Positions 1-10,858 of a stretch of 64,000 bases of DNA are shown piece by piece. The notes below the pieces were generated by a model. The model made no database searches. It had not been told where the DNA came from and saw only the letters and a program-made list of their open reading frames with translations. Source of the stretch: Tanypteryx hageni (taxonomy: Eukaryota > Arthropoda > Insecta > Odonata > Petaluridae); contig CM054118.1 of the NCBI GenBank assembly GCA_028673005.1, positions 64,785,401-64,849,400 on the forward strand, in the 5' to 3' direction. Position 1 is the stretch's first letter. Each line of letters begins with the position of its first letter. The translations under genes and the position numbers were made by a program.

Positions 1-13
1 AGAACCCTGTTAG

Positions 14-643
14 CCCTGCGGTACTCGCGTGGGGTGCTGTTGATACCCCAGGCATAGTTTTTATGACAGGGTTCTATTTGTTTGGCCTTTTATGACCCAG
101 ACCCTTCAGTAGCTGGAATGACATGTTTTTGGAACCTTTTCTGCTAAAAATTTTTAGTTCTCTGTAGTATTCCTTTGAGTTTGTATGTTTTTCCTAAGAG
201 AGTGCTGCATTGCACATTACGGAAATCGGCTCTTTTTTCTTTGTGCGGACGCTGTTCGTATTTTATTCTGAAATTATTGTTACTAACTACAGAACTTTTA
301 TTATTTCACATAATTTGAGATTGTCTCTCAATAGTTTCGTTTCTTCACTGATTGTCATCATATAATGTGTTATTTCCCGTAATTGGAGATCGTATCTCAA
401 CAATTTATTCACTGACTCTGATCCTACAAGGTTTGTAGATTTCCTTAAGCCTTTTTCTTTTTGAAATAGATAAATAGTGAAAAATCATGTAGAATTTCTC
501 AAAATTCACGTATAAATAGAAAAAAAATAAAGAATTAATTGAATAGCAGTTATAATTTTCTTATAAAAAAATCTGTGGGGTGTCAGGAGCACCCCACGTG
601 AGTACCTAATGTTGGTTGAAAAGTTAACGCGAGTACCGCAGGG
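14..643. mobile_element. piggyBac-like MITE (non-autonomous)
   Basis: The ends are inverted repeats sharing CCCTGCGGTACTCGCG, and a second shared block (GTGGGGTGCT type) lies inside each end. The right end abuts TTAA at 644-647; the left end abuts TTAG at 10-13, one base away from TTAA. Termini starting CCC next to TTAA are typical of piggyBac-type elements. The 630 bp between them has no transposase frame, so it would be non-autonomous. Family assignment rests only on the ends and target site. Confidence 0.6.
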
Positions 644-647
644 TTAA

Positions 648-2844
648 ACGAGGCTAGTGGAAAGGAACTTATTGTTAGTGGTACTTTGAAGACAGCCGCT
701 AATCGTCTTGGTACCCTCCCCTGAGCCTACGTTGTGGAGTGTTCCGAGTAAAAATGTTTCACTATTCTTAATTTGGATTTTGCTTCAAGTTGGAGGTTAT
801 TGTCCCCATAAACTTTCATCCTTTCTCCACATGCATTGACCGCTTACATTCTGGTAGTCTTTCTCTAAAACTTATCCAGGAAGGAGAAACGACTCCAATG
901 CATTGTAATGATGGACAACTCAACATTTCAAATAGGACTATACTTCACGCGTAGATTGAAAATATCTTTTCGTTTGCAAATTGTATTGGGCAGTTTAAAG
1001 CAAATTACTATATTGACATTGATTATGATTAATTTCTTTCGATAGTTAAGCAAGATTTTTGACGCATGGCTGGTCCATCTATAGTGATTACAAAAAATGA
1101 GTGAATTAAAAAAGTTACTTACTAACTTCCTTGTTCGTCAAGGTAAACAAAACAAAAACCTAATTAAAATATTAGCGGTCGTATGTTCGTTCGCATTTCT
1201 TCCACGCCTTAGAAATGGCACTGCAGTAAACAAATTAAGCCATCATTACTTTTCCTTTCGATTAAAATGCATTCAAAATATATAAGAAGAGTTCTCACAA
1301 TTGATTTCAAATACAATATCAAAGTTCATGCCATTGCTTTTAGATATAGACGTAATCTTGCTATATCAGCAACAATGCCATCGCCCTTGACGACGAAATT
1401 ATTTCGTCTAAAATTTAGCCAAATGTTCGTGTTAATAAGGAATTTGTGGAACGATTGGACGCGTTTTCGAAAATCGATTGCTGGAAAATTAATATCCGTT
1501 CTTTTAGCCGTCGTTTGGTGTAAGTCCCGTATTCATATCGCAGTTCTAAGTGATTTTAAAATGCAAATGAATAATGTGCTGCTACTGTACAAACGTGCAA
1601 ATACACAGAAAGAAAGACAGAATTCTCTTTAATATATGTAATGTAATAATAAATGAGAGTATCTGCTTATATTGGAATTGTAAAATCAAATAAATGTTGA
1701 CTTTGGAAAGAATAACAACGGTATTACATCAAATTAATGACTAAAAAATAAATAACATTTTTAATCGCTTTTATACGCGCTAAAAAGAAAAGAAAGATAA
1801 ATATTAAATTCCTATAGAACAGTATTAGACGTATTCGTATAAAATTGAATAATGAAAAATGTAAGAAGGGAATTCATACAATTTTTTACTGTTCGTTACA
1901 TGGTGGGAGGGGACGCTTTCGCGATGTTACGTGCGGATATCTATTTCTGTCTTCTTGACTTTCGATAATTAAGACGTATTAGGTTTAAATAAAAAATAAC
2001 ATTAAATAATGAAGATTATTTAGGAATTCTCTTGAAATAATCTTTAAAAAATTCAAAGTCGGAGTGAAATAAACCGGTTCGAACCGGTTCAATGGTGCTT
2101 GCTGAAGCGAAACCGGAACCGAACCGAAATGTTTTGTTTTGTGTGAACCGGAACGGAAACCGGAGCGAAAAAAATTTCGGTTCGATGCCCTGGTTCAAAT
2201 TCGTAGCTGTAATGCAAATCTCGTTTTACCAACCGTTCTATGGTTATTGGAGCTATTGCGATTGTCAGTTACTTCTTCAACATCGACAGATATAATTTTC
2301 ATAGTAAGGTATGATTTGTTTTGTTAAAATTATTTGCAATCCGTAGTTACAGTTTAAATTACTGGTCATTTTTTTGCACTGCGATTACACAGGGTTTTGT
2401 TTACTAGTATCCTTATACTTATGCATCTTACAGAACTTATGTTGGACGTGTTGCCTACATCGAAAGATACAGGTCGGATGTGCGCGGAGAGATTTTTTAC
2501 GTGGAACGCCAATTCACAAAAGAAATAAGAGGTGCGCATGTATCTTTGGTTTGAAAAATAATTTTTATTTTCTTGTCTCACATTGTAAGAATCTCTTTTC
2601 GTGAACGCAAAAGTTAAAATGAATTTTATGGTGCCACGCGCTGAGTTTCACGAATTTTTAATATTGATTTAAATTGGAATTCAACAGAAAAACGTTTCAC
2701 CCTGTTGTGATTCATTACTTAATTGACGATGAAGATTAATCCCATAGCCAGAAAACGGGAGGGTTTTCTCAGCCGCATTGTGACTGTTGGAATAATCTTT
2801 GTCAATTGGATTCAAACCTTATGCTGAGGTCTGTTTTTTATTTT
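648..2844. other. AT-rich DNA without a recognised gene
   Basis: Short frames occur (for example 1267-1632), but none carries a domain I recognise or has splice-like boundaries. The one distinctive feature is a cluster of ACCGG/GAACC words at about 2070-2190, including a perfect 18-bp palindrome at 2072-2089. Confidence 0.5.
2072..2089. repeat. Perfect palindrome AACCGGTTCGAACCGGTT in a CCGG-word cluster
   Basis: An 18-bp perfect palindrome holds two AACCGGTT words. More GAACCGG, ACCGGAACCG and CGGTTCG words follow to about 2190. AACCGGTT matches the published Grainyhead-type binding consensus. The cluster could equally be a decayed simple repeat, and there is no nearby gene start to connect it to. 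Confidence 0.5.
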
Positions 2845-3570
2845 TTACTTTTTCCATATACGAAGAATAGAGCAAGTATTGTTTTCATGAAAAAATCGAA
2901 TTCGAGATTTCAACGTAAATAGGTTTTAATGTCCCCTGAACACCTTTTGACTATTTTCTCGATGTCTGTTTGTCTGTCTGTTGGTCTGTATGTGATAGGA
3001 TTCTGTGGGCGCTCTAACTCAAAAACTTACACTCATATCAACACCAAATTTTATATTTAGAAAGAGAACTATATAATGAAAAGCTGATTTGGTTTTGGCA
3101 GCGATCGCTCCAACGGAAGTGGACTCTAGTCATGTTTTGGTTTTTGGCAAATAACTCTTTTAAATCTTCATAAATGTAAATGTTGTTCATTATAAACTTC
3201 ATAGATAATGTTATCCTCTATAACTTTTGTTTGAAACATATTTTCGTGGAGCGCATTGTTAAGGAGATATTGTATTTATTTAATATTTGATGAATTTAAA
3301 ACAGTACTGGAGTAAAAGTCGTAGGAAATATAATTTTCTACAACCATTGTTCAGAACATTTTCCCATATAATGCATTGTTGAAGAGATATTTTTAAAACT
3401 AATTTTTTAGCGACTATTGTAAACACATTACGCTTACGTCTTATTTTTATGGTTATGGTTTAAGCTTATTTCAGTTCTTTGTAAAGGCTTTAAATTTTTC
3501 TCACAGTTCCTTAAAATATTTATTATCATTTAACCCATTTGGAATTTTTAGAAATATTTCAGATCAGAGT
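2845..3570 (+). repeat. Interspersed repeat family B, copy 1
   Basis: Non-coding repeat seen five times in the window. Shared landmarks in order: a GTTTTCATGAAAAAA start, GAGATTTCAAC, GTCCCCTGAACAC, CTATTTTCTCGAT, a TCTG-rich stretch, CTCTAACTCAAAAAC, ATAATGCATTGTT..AGAGATATTT, and ATTTATTATCATTTA near the 3' end. No open frame. The class is unknown: no terminal inverted repeats or tail could be defined. Confidence 0.7.
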
Positions 3571-3804
3571 TTTTAATTATATAGGTCATTTTAGAGTACT
3601 GAGTATACTTTTCAAATTAAGTCAATGTTTATTTTAAAATTTTGGTAACTGATTTTGTTATAGCATTGGCTAAATTTGGGAGTTTGTGAAAACTACTCGG
3701 AAATTTTCTTCTTTCTCTAATTGTAAGATGGGGGAGATAAAGGAAGAGATACCCTTGGAATCTGTTATATGCGGAACTCGGCACAACACGGATTGGTTTT
3801 GCAC

Positions 3805-4244
3805 CCCAATTTTTAGCCTACTTTCCAGAATAGAAATAGGCTTATAGTTTCTTCGCTGTGCCTCTCTGTAATTGTAATATCGGGGGGAGTTTTGTACTAT
3901 TCTCTTAAGAAAGGAATGAAGATTCTAATTTTTATCGTAGAATTTTGCTTATCGATTGTATTTCTTAGAATTTCGCGCAAATAATGATTTTTTGCAGTTT
4001 TTATCACCCATTACGGTAGTGTTGCCATAGCAACAACTATTGTTGGACACGAATTCGGTATAGTCTATATTATATCTAGTACATACACGCGTTATTTTTG
4101 CCACATAAATGCGCGCGATCAATTTAGTTTTCCTATCGAATGTATTTTTAATATTTTATAACGCTAAATTATGAAATTTGGGAACACAAATGACAACTTA
4201 TCCGCGGTGATTTTAAAGGTATTAAAGGCAATATAAGTATTAAA
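3805..4244 (+). repeat. Interspersed repeat family A, copy 1, left part
   Basis: Starts with the hairpin-forming TAGCCTACTTTCCAGAAT.. block and continues through AGTTTTGTACTATTCTC, an X-box-like GTTGCCATAGCAAC at 4021-4034, and GCTAAATTATGAAATTTGGG. It is shorter than the copy at 24544 because the segment carrying the tRNA-like B box is missing. The repeat is interrupted at 4244 by a Helitron and resumes at 5563. Confidence 0.75.
4021..4034. promoter_or_regulatory. X-box-like palindrome GTTGCCATAGCAAC
   Basis: Matches the RFX X-box layout (GTNRCC, short spacer, RGYAAC). It lies inside repeat family A and is found at the same place in sister copies (20892, 24987, 27911). Function is not shown; the motif match is direct. 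Confidence 0.5.
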
Positions 4245-5562
4245 TCTTAATAATAAAAGAAGCTGTCTGTGTATCTGTGCGTCTGTGGCAGTCATAAGTC
4301 TTCAGAAAATAAACGTAGGAGCTTCAAAATTTGGCAGCAGCTTCAGGTTGATCCTGAGAGTTGGAGTGCCAAAAATAATTCAAATCGGCCCACGAGGGCC
4401 CGAGCGTCCCCATTGTTGGTCCAAATGCCGGTTTTTCGAAGATATCTCAGCAACCAATAGACCGATTTTGATGAATTCTCCACTAATGCCAATGTTTTAA
4501 TGAGATACATTTTCAAGCCTAAAATAGATTAAACCGGTCTATGGGGTCAAGGATCGTAATGTAAGGGTCGATCCAAATTTCAGGATTTCGAGGGGTCGGT
4601 CCAAATTTCGGCAATGTCCGTCTGCCTGGACGCATATATCAGGGAAGATCTGACTGAACCGATTTCAATCAAATATGGTAGGTACATAGAATTTTCACAT
4701 AAATACATGACCAAAATAACATATTTGGACCGAATAGACCAAGCAGGGGTGCCACAATTGCAGAATAAAATTTTCTGTAGTTAGGCTTTTGGAAGGAAAT
4801 GGTCCAACCGAATTCAACCAAATTTGGCACATAGAATTTTCACAGAAATTCATGACCAAAATGTCATACTTCGACCCGATTAACTAAGTAGAGGTGCCAC
4901 AATTGCAAAGTTAAACTTTTCGGTAATTATGCTTTTGGAAGGAATTCGCCAAACCGAATTCAACCAAATTTGGTATGTAGAATTTTCACATAAATTCATG
5001 ACCAAATTGACTTACTTCGACCCGATTAACTAAGTAGAGATGCCACAATTCCAAAGTTCAACTTTTCGGTAATTATGAATTTGGAAGGAATTGGTCTAAC
5101 CGATTTCAACAAAATTTTGTACGAAGAAGTTGTGCAACATAAAAAAACAAAATTAATATTTTTAGGATAGATAATACAAAGCAGGGCTGCCACAATAAAA
5201 GTAAGAAAAATTTTCTTTTTACAAGTGTTTGTGTTGAACTGTCCTCATAGATTTTAACCAAATTATAATATTTATTATGTACACACATATATAAAACCAT
5301 AGTAGTATATTTATACCGGATCAACTAAACAGGGGTGCCACAATTACAAATTAAACTCTTTCAGAATCTATGGATTTGGAAGGAATTGGCTCAACGGATG
5401 TCAACTAAATTTTATATATATGATTTTTACAAAATACCATAATGATATCAAGGTTTTTAAAGCGGAGCTTAGGAGCAGTGCTGCCACAATTAATAAATAA
5501 TAAAAATAGTTTGCAACTTAAAAGAAAACTCTTTCCCGAGCGAAGCCGGGCGTTTCAGCTAG
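4245..5562 (+). mobile_element. Non-autonomous Helitron (H1)
   Basis: The 5' end is TCTTAATAATAAAAG followed by a TCTG-rich stretch. The 3' end is CTAG at 5559-5562, preceded at 5535-5550 by the hairpin CCCGAGCGAAGCCGGG (6-bp stem with one bulged A, GAA loop). It sits exactly between A (4244) and T (5563), with no target duplication. Sister copies of family A show the uninterrupted site AGTATTAAA|TAAAT at 25191-25204 and 28939-28952. These are the defining Helitron features (TC..CTRR, 3' hairpin, A^T target). No Rep/helicase frame is present, so it is non-autonomous. Its middle holds a tandem array. Confidence 0.88.
4610..5515 (+). repeat. Tandem array of 145-148 bp units inside Helitron H1
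   Basis: The word TGCCACAAT recurs at 4750, 4895, 5041, 5188, 5336 and 5482, giving spacings of 145, 146, 147, 148 and 146 bp. Units share AAACCGAATTCAACCAAATT, an AGAATTTTCACA..ATTCATGACC block and ACTTCGACCCGATTAACTAAG, with growing divergence to the right. Internal minisatellites are common in non-autonomous Helitrons. Confidence 0.85.
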
Positions 5563-5620
5563 TAAATGAATAAATGGAAAGTGGGCATCATAAGTTCCGT
5601 TTGGATCATTTTGTTTAAAA
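5563..5620 (+). repeat. Repeat family A, copy 1, right part
   Basis: Resumes exactly after Helitron H1 with TAAATGAATAAATGGAAAG and runs to the shared family end GCATCATAAGTTCCGTTTGG, ATCATTTTGTTT. The same end is seen at about 28970-29000 and 43480-43513. Confidence 0.75.
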
Positions 5621-5881
5621 TCCTTTCGTAACATATTTCCAGTATGTCTTGCATTATCTCTAACGTTGTTAAAGTGTAAATGCTCCACGAGTGACAGTAT
5701 TTTGCAATATAATACACACGACCATTTTCAGCAGAATATCCAAACTTGCATTACAAATAGCTCATGCCTTCACTTGCCAGTTTCTACTCACGAAGTGGAC
5801 CTAACCATCACGGAGGTTGGTGTTTTCAGGCGTCACTTCGAGGAACTCCCTCGCATTTAAGGAAATAAGAGAAATGGAACC
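5621..5881. other. Spacer without recognised content
   Basis: AT-rich DNA between the end of family A copy 1 and the foldback at 5882. Nothing recognised. Confidence 0.4.
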
Positions 5882-6026
5882 TTGTAATATTCCACATATA
5901 AGTTTTTATTGAAAAAACACTATGTATATAGGTACCGTATCCTGAAAGTAGTACACCTGATGATGTAGCTAGGCTACGAAACCTAGGTAGTTTTTTCAAT
6001 AAAATCTTATATGTGGAATCTTACAA
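5882..6026. repeat. Short foldback element with 37-bp inverted repeats
   Basis: Left arm 5882-5918 (TTGTAATATTCCACATATAA start) and right arm 5990-6026 are inverted repeats with two mismatches (one at the G/T of the ATATT block, one near the T-run). The 71-bp loop contains CCTGATGATGTAGC..GCTACGAAAC, a CTGATGA/GAAA arrangement that resembles a hammerhead core. No clear target duplication. Confidence 0.6.
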
Positions 6027-6294
6027 AGCTTCATCTCTCTTAAGTCCATAAATATCATGGAGGTTCACTATTAGCGTTTTTGTAATTCTGAAAGGGCCTC
6101 ATAATAACGCTTTCGAGTGGCATGGCTCCCGGAGACCTCGTTATAGCGGGTCCCTAGTGTTTGGCATTCTTTTTCCAATTACATGCCAAAAATTCGAATC
6201 CTAATATGAATTATTAAAATATCTGAATGACCACTTAATGGTAGGTCGTGTTTGAAATAACGTTTCTTGGACCCATGTTTTCGTAAAGCAAATT

Positions 6295-7060
6295 TTAATT
6301 TGAAAAAATCTGATGTGGCCACTACATGACTTTCTCCATACCTGTAACATTTCTAAAAATTCCAAATAGGTTAAATGATAATAAATATTTGAAGGAACTG
6401 AGAGAAAAATTTAAAGACTACAAAGAACAGAAATAAGCTCAAATCGTAACCTTCTGATATTAGATATAGCCAGGAAACTCCAACATTTAAGAAAATAAAA
6501 AAGAAGCGTTACTAATTATAAGACGTAAATAAGCGTAAAGTGTTTACAATAGTCGCCGGTAGATGGTGTGGTGGTGGCAGTTAAAAAATATCTCTTAAAC
6601 ACTGCATTATATGGGAAAATGTTTCGAACAAACGATGTAGAAAATTAAATTTTCCATAACTTTTATTCTGTGCTTTTTTACATTCATCACAAATTAAAGC
6701 AAATATAAAAAAGCGGATGTGACAAGAGTAAATGCCCGCTTCCGGTTGACCGATTTTATCAAAAATTAACCAGTTCTTGCCCCTTTAACAAAAATGTCAA
6801 ATATAAATTTTCGCGTTTACCTGATTAATAGTTTTTGAGTTGAAGCCCACACAAAATTCCGGTCACAGGCACACCCACAAACATCATCGAGAAAATAGTC
6901 AAAACGTGTTCAGGGGACCTTAAAACAGGTATTTTCGTTGAAATCTCGAATTCGATTTTTTTCATGAAAACAATACTATCTCTATACTTCGTGTATGGTA
7001 AATGTAAAAATGAATTGTTATTATGTATTGTATCTGGTAAATGATTAAGTTTATGATGCC
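6295..7060 (-). repeat. Interspersed repeat family B, copy 2
   Basis: Reverse-complement of family B. It starts at the high-coordinate side with the TTTTTTCATGAAAAC block (about 6955-6970), carries GTTCAGGGGACC at 6909-6920 and TAAATGATAATAAAT near 6373, and ends with AAAAAATCTGATGTGGCCAC near 6305. This copy shows the fullest 3' end, making the family about 0.75 kb long. Confidence 0.7.
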
Positions 7061-10000
7061 ATAAAAGGGTAAATAAGTATGTGTACATCCATCTGCAGAG
7101 TAGCCGTCTTCAGTGGAAATCCATCGGTCGTTTCTGTTGAGAATTGCCACTTAGGGTGGCTACATTTTACCTTAACCCCTCAACGCCGTACGACGTGTCA
7201 TTTCGTCGAGCGAAAACTTCACATGCCGCCGTCCGACGTGCTAGTACTTAGAGCGTTATTGCTAGCTTTATTTTTTGCTGCACTGAAAATTCGACATTAT
7301 TCGACATTAAAAACCTTGGCATATTTTAAAAGAGGAAGTTTTTGTTTTAATAATTATATTTTATTCATAAATTTTATTGCATTTCTTATTTTTTATAAAG
7401 AGTTAAAATTTGTGAGTACTTTTTGTAACCACGCGATTCCTTCTTTGCGAAATATACATACAACGTCATATTTCGGCTTCTATTGAATAAAAAGGGACAA
7501 TTTTTTATGTGACTTCTGTGATAATTCCGAATAAAGACAAAGTAACTCAATAATAAATAAAAATTATGAACTGCCTTTTAAAAAATAACAATCTTAACAT
7601 CTCTAAAAATTTTCAGTCGAGGCATGAAGAAGTTGATCTGCGGGAAACTTTTTCCGTAATTGGTTTAGAGGGGCACATGCAGCAAATGAATATTCAAAAT
7701 AGTTTATATTTATCTTTGAAGAAGGTTGCATGCGAATAACTTCTATAGTTTTCACGATATTGATTATTATATGAAAGTGCGGGCACGCGCTGGATATGTA
7801 ACGGATCGGTGTGCAAATCACTTCTCGCCAATTTTTTAAAATCTTTCGACATCTGGGATGGGATTTAAATAAACGTCCTCCGGGCTTGAGGGCTTAAACT
7901 GTGTATTCGGTTGACCCAACCGTTTAATGGTATCGGGAGTTACCGTGATAATTTATTAATTTCCATTCATAATATGAATTCAATACATCCTTTTTAAATT
8001 TCCAATACCTTATATTTAATGTATTGATGTTTGTTCAGAGAAGGAAGAAAGACGACGACGAATATCAGCGGATTATTGATTCTGTGTAAAGATTAGCCTT
8101 TTATTTGAATCGAAAATTGAATTTGTAGTCATGATATAAATTTGGGAAAATGTTTTCTTCGTAGATGTTATTCTTTTTCATTTACTCCCTACAGTTCATC
8201 TCTATCTTTATGACATATCTAAGGGTTTGAATGCATTGTATTGCTCTTGAATGAAATTCCCTTTCCGCTACTTTTAATTATAACAACATTTGCTTCCATT
8301 TCTTCATCTTTCTTTCCAACAAATTGAATTACTTCAGAAACATTAGAAATCGTCTCATGAAAGTAATTCCGCATTGCTTCGCTGCACAATAGGACTTATT
8401 CCTCAGCAAGTAAGGAATTAGCTGCTGAAGCAGACTGTAAACGGCGTTTAAAAAAAATATTTTAGACAGACAGACGGGCAAATCGAACGCATCAGTGGAA
8501 ACAGTAAAAATGAGTGCATTTCCTGCAAAAAAATTCGCTGCGATATCGTTTACTTCGCGTTTGAGTAGATTTTTGACACCCTCTGGCTGAAAACGTAAGT
8601 TCTACGTGACTCAGGGTTGTACCACTCATCTGTTATTTATATAAATACTTAAATATATGTCATCGACTAGTCTGTGATGGAGACACCCGCACGGACACAT
8701 ATACATACGCATGCATATGAATGCGGTACAATTAAGTCCACCAACCTCCATAATATTCCTTTCTTGTTAATTAATTTACGACCATCTATTAAGAATATCC
8801 ACTCGTAAATTCTGCTCAGTAAACAAACGCAAAAAAACCTACGCCCTTTTCTCGAGTTTTATGCCGCACACATTTTTGTCTGCGTTTTTCCTTTCCGCTC
8901 TTTTGGCCATGTTTTTAAAATGCGATGACTATGTTTTGTTCGCAACTTCCGTCTCACTTTCACGCCCCGAGTAATGATGAATAAGTTGAAATGAGGGGTC
9001 GTAAATTAAGCTCGCCTGCGCATCCCGCCTGCTCCGCCCATGTTCCCGAGGGGCGCATTCATAACAACTGTCCCGATTATGGCTGTCGCGGCCACCGCAG
9101 CTAAAGGTGCTTACGTGCTTGTATTCCGCCGTCCTTGCTAATGGCTTCCTCTCTATGGCGGCGAATGGGAATATCATATCACGGCCTGCCGCGTTCCCTC
9201 AGAATTAGGAACTGCTGTCTCTTATAAGACCCTTGGTCATAGTATGGTGTGCAAAATGTCTTTGTAGGAATTACGATCTTTGTTTTTCTGATTTCCTTGA
9301 AATATCGATATTATGTAGTACATATTGTAATGTGGTAGTTCAAAGATAAACATTTTTCCAGAAGGGGGACTCGTATTTTTTGCGTCATATACGTTATTCT
9401 TTTCGAGATATAAGAAACATGGAGCGTCGACAAAACGTAATATATTCATATTCATATTTTTATTATTATTTATTTTTACTGATTTTTACAATGAGTAGGT
9501 GGATATTTTTAATGTCAGTAATTTAATAAACGTCAGTTTAGTTTGAAGAGAATAAATGCGCTCGTCATATGCATAATTTTTATGCATTATAGCCTTTCTT
9601 TTATTCCAATTGTATTAAAATATCCCCCTTGAGCAGGTACGTATTTCCTAGCTTTAATTTTTTATAAATCTCGATTCTTCTTAGTCTCATCGTTTCTTAT
9701 CGGCCAGAATTTTGTGTAGTGTTCTTTGACTTCTAGAGATAGTTTTCTTGGCGTTATTATTAATAATGAATTCAAATCCTGTATAATAAATTAGTATTTC
9801 TTAAAATTCTCTTAGATAATTGAACTACATAAGAATCGATTTTAAATTTCCTGAAGAAGAAAAAAAAACGCAAAGATTGGTCATTGCGTAGCTGGATTAC
9901 ATCAGTGTTTTGTGTTTCCAGTAGTGCTGTGCTTAGTATTCCACCTGTCGATAATTCCGCTAGTAACAGGAACTGGATTCGTTTAGCGTGCCCACGCTTG

Positions 10001-10815
10001 ATCTAACAATCTCTCAGATTGTCTCGAGATTAATCTGGGAATCGCCGTAAGGCAATCAGTCAAAAGGAACCCTAACCGTTTATCACGATACCAAACAAAT
10101 ATTCTTCCTTTGCTTTCTATTATACTCCCATAGAGAGATAACGCGTTGGAAATTGAGAGCTGCTTAATGTCCTTAACTGTAGTGTAAGGATTACTAGAGT
10201 ATAATCAGATAGAACCGAGGGAATAGTGCAGCAAATATATGCTTTATATTCAGGAGTGATATCCAAAAAAGTTCACTATTTAAAGGGGGTAATAGATGTA
10301 GATGCAGGATAATATCATTATGCGGCTTTGCAAGAGAAATTTAAATAATTTATTCGCACAGAACAAATAAACGTGTTACGTCCTTACAGATAACATCATA
10401 TGGCGTAATATTTGCGCATTACAGTCACTTAAATTTCTCATTCAGCGGCATAATTATTTCAATATGTGTTTGCTTTAGGGAGCAGAGGTTCTGTTCGACT
10501 TTCCCCTGCGATTAGAGATTGAACGAAAAAGCGAATACCCGGAAATCATGACGATGTCGCATGGCATTATGCTCATCTCATCGCCTTTAATTTTGGCCGC
10601 GTCTTCGCTTCGGGAATTTGGGACGTTGGAATCATCTTTCCAGCTGATTGATTCCGACCCGGCCGCTGATGTTACGGCGGAACTATTTTAGCAATGAAAC
10701 CTAGATCGTATTGAAGTGTGTTCTTTTATAAAGTGAAATCTGTCACAAAGTTATTTGTCTCGTTTCCACTTCTGAAATGTGGAAATTTCATAAGTTCGGT
10801 CTAAAGCGATAACTC
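7061..10815. other. 3.7 kb without a recognised gene
   Basis: Open frames (7079-7486 +, 8929-9177 -, others) show no known domains or coherent exon structure. A GC-richer patch at 7160-7260 (TTAACCCCTCAACGCCGTAC, then an ACGACGTG..TTTCGTCG block) may be a fossil repeat end, but no partner end was found. No tRNA or rRNA was seen. Confidence 0.45.
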
Positions 10816-10835
10816 TGATTCATCATCATCATCAT

Positions 10836-10858
10836 GCTTCTGTCCGAAGACAGGTTTT
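10836..10858 (-). other. RTE 3'-terminal hairpin with UUCG loop
   Basis: In the sense of the element (minus strand) the sequence reads CTGTC TTCG GACAG (10853 down to 10840). This is a 5-bp stem closed by C-G around a UUCG tetraloop, an exceptionally stable RNA fold. It starts about four bases after the reverse-transcriptase stop codon and lies 4 nt before the (ATG)n tail. Related hairpins occupy the same place in the copies at 22057 and 50601. Confidence 0.75.

Noticed and set aside
7079..7486. 135-codon + frame
   Set aside because: No recognisable motif, partly formed from family B sequence at its start, no splice evidence.
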